Source of the DNA: Planctomycetaceae bacterium
GTDB lineage: Bacteria > Planctomycetota > Planctomycetia > Pirellulales > UBA1268
Assembly: GCA_947453875.1 (NCBI GenBank)
Contig: CANGIH010000104.1
Location: forward strand, 1 to 7,560
Direction of reading: 5' to 3'
DNA length: 7,560 bases
Below are positions 5,820 through 7,560 of the stretch, piece after piece (the stretch's first letter is position 1; each line of letters opens with the position of its first letter). Below the pieces are notes generated by a model. The model was not told the origin of the DNA, searched no databases, and saw only the letters and a program-made list of their open reading frames with translations. Both the position numbers and the translations under genes were made by a program.

Positions 5820-6161
5820 ATGGGTCGGCAGTCGGATCCACGGAAGACTGCGGCGTGGGAGCGGCGGCTGGCCCGCTACGGTGATTCAGGTCTCACGGTG
5901 GGCCGATTCTGCGACCGCGAGGGAGTGTCGATCGCGACCTTCCACTATTGGCAGCGGAAGTTCCGCGACGCCTCGGTCGAGGAGACGGCCTGGGCGACGC
6001 CAGCCGCGCCGGTGGCCCGCTTCGACCCGGTCGAAGTCGTGAGCCGCCCGGCCGTGACGATCCGCTTTGCGAGCGGCGCGGTGATGGAGATCCCGGAGGA
6101 CCGCGAGGATCTCGTGAAGGCCGTGGTCCTTGCGCTCGCGACCGAGGCGGCGCCATGCTGA
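5820..6161 (+). CDS. tnpA: IS66 accessory protein TnpA
   Basis: A 113-residue protein required with TnpB and TnpC for IS66 transposition. The ATG at 5820 follows an AGGAGG ribosome site. The N-terminal half holds a helix-turn-helix of the type seen in IS66 OrfA proteins: 'WERRLARYGDSGLTVGRFC' then 'VSIATFHYWQRKFR' (about 13-49). The C-terminal part, with 'VTIRFASGAVMEIP' (about 80-93), matches the short beta-rich tail of the family. The precise biochemical role of TnpA is not established; DNA binding is inferred from the helix-turn-helix. Its stop overlaps the tnpB start (ATGCTGA, 6155-6161), which suggests coupled translation. Length is normal and no defect is visible. Confidence 0.9.
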   Translation: MGRQSDPRKTAAWERRLARYGDSGLTVGRFCDREGVSIATFHYWQRKFRDASVEETAWATPAAPVARFDPVEVVSRPAVTIRFASGAVMEIPEDREDLVKAVVLALATEAAPC

Positions 6162-6511
6162 GCATCGCCCCTCCGCCGACGATCTATCTCCACGCCGGCG
6201 CCACCGACATGCGCAAGAGCTTTGACGGCCTCTCGGGGATCATCCGTGGCAGCTTCGGCGGCGACCCCGCCGACGGCAGCTTGTTTCTCTTTGTGAACAA
6301 GCGCCGCGACCGGCTCAAGGCCCTGTGGTGGGACGGCGACGGCTTCGCGCTCTGGTACAAGCGGCTTGAGCAGGGGACCTTCGAGACCGTGGCGGCGAAG
6401 GATGGGAGCCCGCGCGTGAGGATCGACAAGACCCAGCTGGCGATGATCCTCGGCGGCGTGCGACTGGAGACGGCGCAACGGAGGAAGCGATACCGGCGCG
6501 TGCTCGCCTGA
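6155..6511 (+). CDS. tnpB: IS66 accessory protein TnpB (Orf2)
   Basis: A 118-residue protein of the IS66 Orf2 family, unrelated to the RNA-guided TnpB of IS200/IS605 elements. Signature segments are clear: 'IYLHAGATDMRKSFDGLSG' near residues 10-28, 'GSLFLFVNKRRDRLKALWWDGDGFALWYKRLEQG' in pieces between about 45 and 80, and a basic C-terminus ending 'RRKRYRR'. Length matches the family's usual 115-120 residues. Start ATG at 6155 overlaps the end of tnpA by 7 bases. It is essential for transposition in the IS66 elements studied, but its activity is unknown. Confidence 0.95.
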   Translation: MLSIAPPPTIYLHAGATDMRKSFDGLSGIIRGSFGGDPADGSLFLFVNKRRDRLKALWWDGDGFALWYKRLEQGTFETVAAKDGSPRVRIDKTQLAMILGGVRLETAQRRKRYRRVLA

Positions 6512-6565
6512 AAAAAATCTGCGCGGCTGCCAAATTAGCGCTTGCGCTTTTTGGGAGAGGTTTTT

Positions 6566-6580
6566 ATGATGCGCGCATGA
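6566..6580 (+). CDS. Possible four-codon leader peptide coupled to tnpC
   Basis: A GGGAGAGG site (6553-6560) lies 5 bases before ATG ATG CGC GCA TGA. The stop overlaps the tnpC start as ATGA (6577-6580). The ribosome site is well placed for the leader but is 16 bases from the tnpC ATG, which is too far. Ribosomes may therefore load on the leader and restart at tnpC. Too short for any homology test; this is inference from spacing. Confidence 0.3.
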   Translation: MMRA

Positions 6581-7560
6581 CGAAGGAACTCGTGCTCCCA
6601 AACGATCTGGCCGCATGCCACGCGATGATCGCGAAGCAGCAGCGCGTGATCGATCGGCAAACCGACCTGCTCGAAGATCAGAAGGTCGAGATCGCGAAGC
6701 TCGAGAAGGAGCGCGACGCCGCCCTCCAGCTCGCCTTCCGGAAAAAGATCGATCGCTACCTCGCCGATCCGAAGCAATTCGTCATCGATTTCGGTGATTC
6801 TCCCGAGGTGGTCGACGCGGCCGCAGGAATCGCCGATGCCGCTCTTGAAATGGTGGGCGGCTACGAGCGGCGCAAGCCGGGCACGGAGAAGCCCCGCTCG
6901 GAAGCGCTTCCGGCCCATCTTCCCCGCTACGAAGTGAAGCTGCCGGTGCCAGCCGATCTCAAAGAGTGCTCAACGCACGGCGAGCGGGAAGTGATCGGCT
7001 ACGACTGGCAGGAGACGCTCGAAGTCGTGCCGCCGAAGCTCGTCGTGAGACGCACCGGGATCCCGAAGCTCGCCTGTAAGAAGGCACCCGAGTGTGGGGT
7101 AGTGGAGGCTGATCGACCGGTCGGACTGATCGAGGGAAACAAATACGACACGAGCGTGGCGGCGGAGATCGTCGTCGACAAGTATGCCTATCACATCCCG
7201 ATCTACCGCCAGCAGGATCTGTTTGCGTCGTGCGGATGGACGCCGTCGCGGGGCACACTGCTGAACATCCAGAAATCAGCGGCGGAGCTTCTCCGGCCGC
7301 TGGTGGCGCACCTCCGGGAGGTGGTGCGTGCGGGGCCAGTCATCGGCACCGACGACACGACGGTGACGCTGATCACGCCCCAGGAAATGCCCGATTTCGA
7401 TGCCTCGGATCCGAAGTCCGCCCGTGCGCGCGAGGTGATCGCGGCTGCGCTCGAGCCGCGGCGCGCGAGCGTGACGGCGCGGATGTGGGCCTATCGAAGC
7501 GTGACCGCGCCGATCAACCTCTTCGATTTCACCGTCAGCCGTCATCGCGACGGCCCGGAG
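6577..7560 (+). CDS. tnpC: IS66 transposase TnpC, N-terminal 328 residues (3' end outside window)
   Basis: DDE-type transposase that cuts and joins the element ends. The frame is open from the ATG at 6577 to the right edge. Domains in order: an N-terminal coiled coil (about 17-50, 'IDRQTDLLEDQKVEIAKLEKE'-like heptads), a linker with 'PAHLPRYEV' (112-120), a zinc-finger-like region with C131, H134, C167 and C173 around 'IGYDWQETLEVVPPKLVVRR', and the start of the catalytic domain. D259 in 'VIGTDDTTV' aligns with the first catalytic Asp of the family's 'HADET' motif. Between that motif and 'ARMWAYR' (301-307) sits a segment of about 35-40 charged residues absent from classical IS66 transposases. 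I recall this form from planctomycete genomes. Usual length is about 500-540 residues; the remaining catalytic residues lie beyond the edge. No upstream in-frame ATG is nearby. Confidence 0.93.
   Translation, partial: MTKELVLPNDLAACHAMIAKQQRVIDRQTDLLEDQKVEIAKLEKERDAALQLAFRKKIDRYLADPKQFVIDFGDSPEVVDAAAGIADAALEMVGGYERRKPGTEKPRSEALPAHLPRYEVKLPVPADLKECSTHGEREVIGYDWQETLEVVPPKLVVRRTGIPKLACKKAPECGVVEADRPVGLIEGNKYDTSVAAEIVVDKYAYHIPIYRQQDLFASCGWTPSRGTLLNIQKSAAELLRPLVAHLREVVRAGPVIGTDDTTVTLITPQEMPDFDASDPKSARAREVIAAALEPRRASVTARMWAYRSVTAPINLFDFTVSRHRDGPE

Larger units (their letters stand above)
5680..7560 (+). mobile_element. IS66-family insertion sequence, left part (right end outside window)
   Basis: Three genes in the standard IS66 order tnpA-tnpB-tnpC lie on the plus strand, with tnpA and tnpB overlapping. 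IS66 elements normally end in inverted repeats that begin GTAA; a GTAAGATTCCCCC stretch starts at 5680, 140 bases before tnpA, a normal distance. The element continues past 7560 because tnpC is incomplete, so neither the right repeat nor the 8-base target duplication can be checked. If the left end is right, the 8 bases at 5672-5679 (AGAGGGTG) should recur just after the right end. Confidence 0.85.

Noticed and set aside
1..7560. CRISPR arrays, tRNA or rRNA genes
   Set aside because: No regularly spaced direct repeats, no tRNA-like cloverleaf and no rRNA segments seen when reading the window.

Overview
This is a GC-rich window of bacterial DNA. It carries six genes in a row on the minus strand (read right to left from about 5618 to 1), and at the right edge a plus-strand insertion sequence of the IS66 family that runs out of the window. 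A member of the Planctomycetota is the best guess for the host. The reasons are the small secreted protein with a 'GRDGRWYACRRY'-type tail, the subtype of IS66 transposase and the overall gene style. No rRNA or other phylogenetic marker is present, so this is inference from memory of such genomes.

Right to left on the minus strand: (1) 5618-4974, a histone-deacetylase/acetylpolyamine-amidohydrolase family protein that has lost about 100 central residues in frame, including most of the zinc site; (2) 4977-4656, a small CPYC-containing protein that overlaps gene 1 by ATGA, has a very strong ribosome binding site, and is broken by an apparent one-base shift in a run of four C/G; (3) 4585-4208, a small secreted protein with a signal peptide; (4) an intergenic stretch of 587 bases with a strong GC hairpin; (5) 3620-2847, a microbial rhodopsin; (6) 2824-1751, a Brp/Blh-family beta-carotene 15,15'-dioxygenase that would make its retinal; (7) 1595 to beyond the left edge, the N-terminal 531 residues of a bifunctional catalase-peroxidase KatG.

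The functional core is the rhodopsin-blh pair: an opsin and the carotenoid-cleaving enzyme that supplies its chromophore, 22 bases apart and surely co-transcribed. The opsin has the third-helix triad Asp-Thr-Lys in place of the Asp-Thr-Glu of proteorhodopsin. This puts lysine at the cytoplasmic proton-donor site, as in the Exiguobacterium sibiricum rhodopsin. A leucine at the tuning site predicts green absorption. KatG follows on the same strand after 155 bases and could protect a light-exposed, carotenoid-handling cell from peroxide, but a shared transcript is not demonstrated.

On the right, the IS66 element has tnpA, tnpB and the first 328 codons of tnpC. Its probable left end (GTAAG...) is at about 5680, only some 60 bases upstream of the damaged deacetylase gene, so the right third of the window looks like a decaying, IS-invaded locus beside an intact photobiology cluster.
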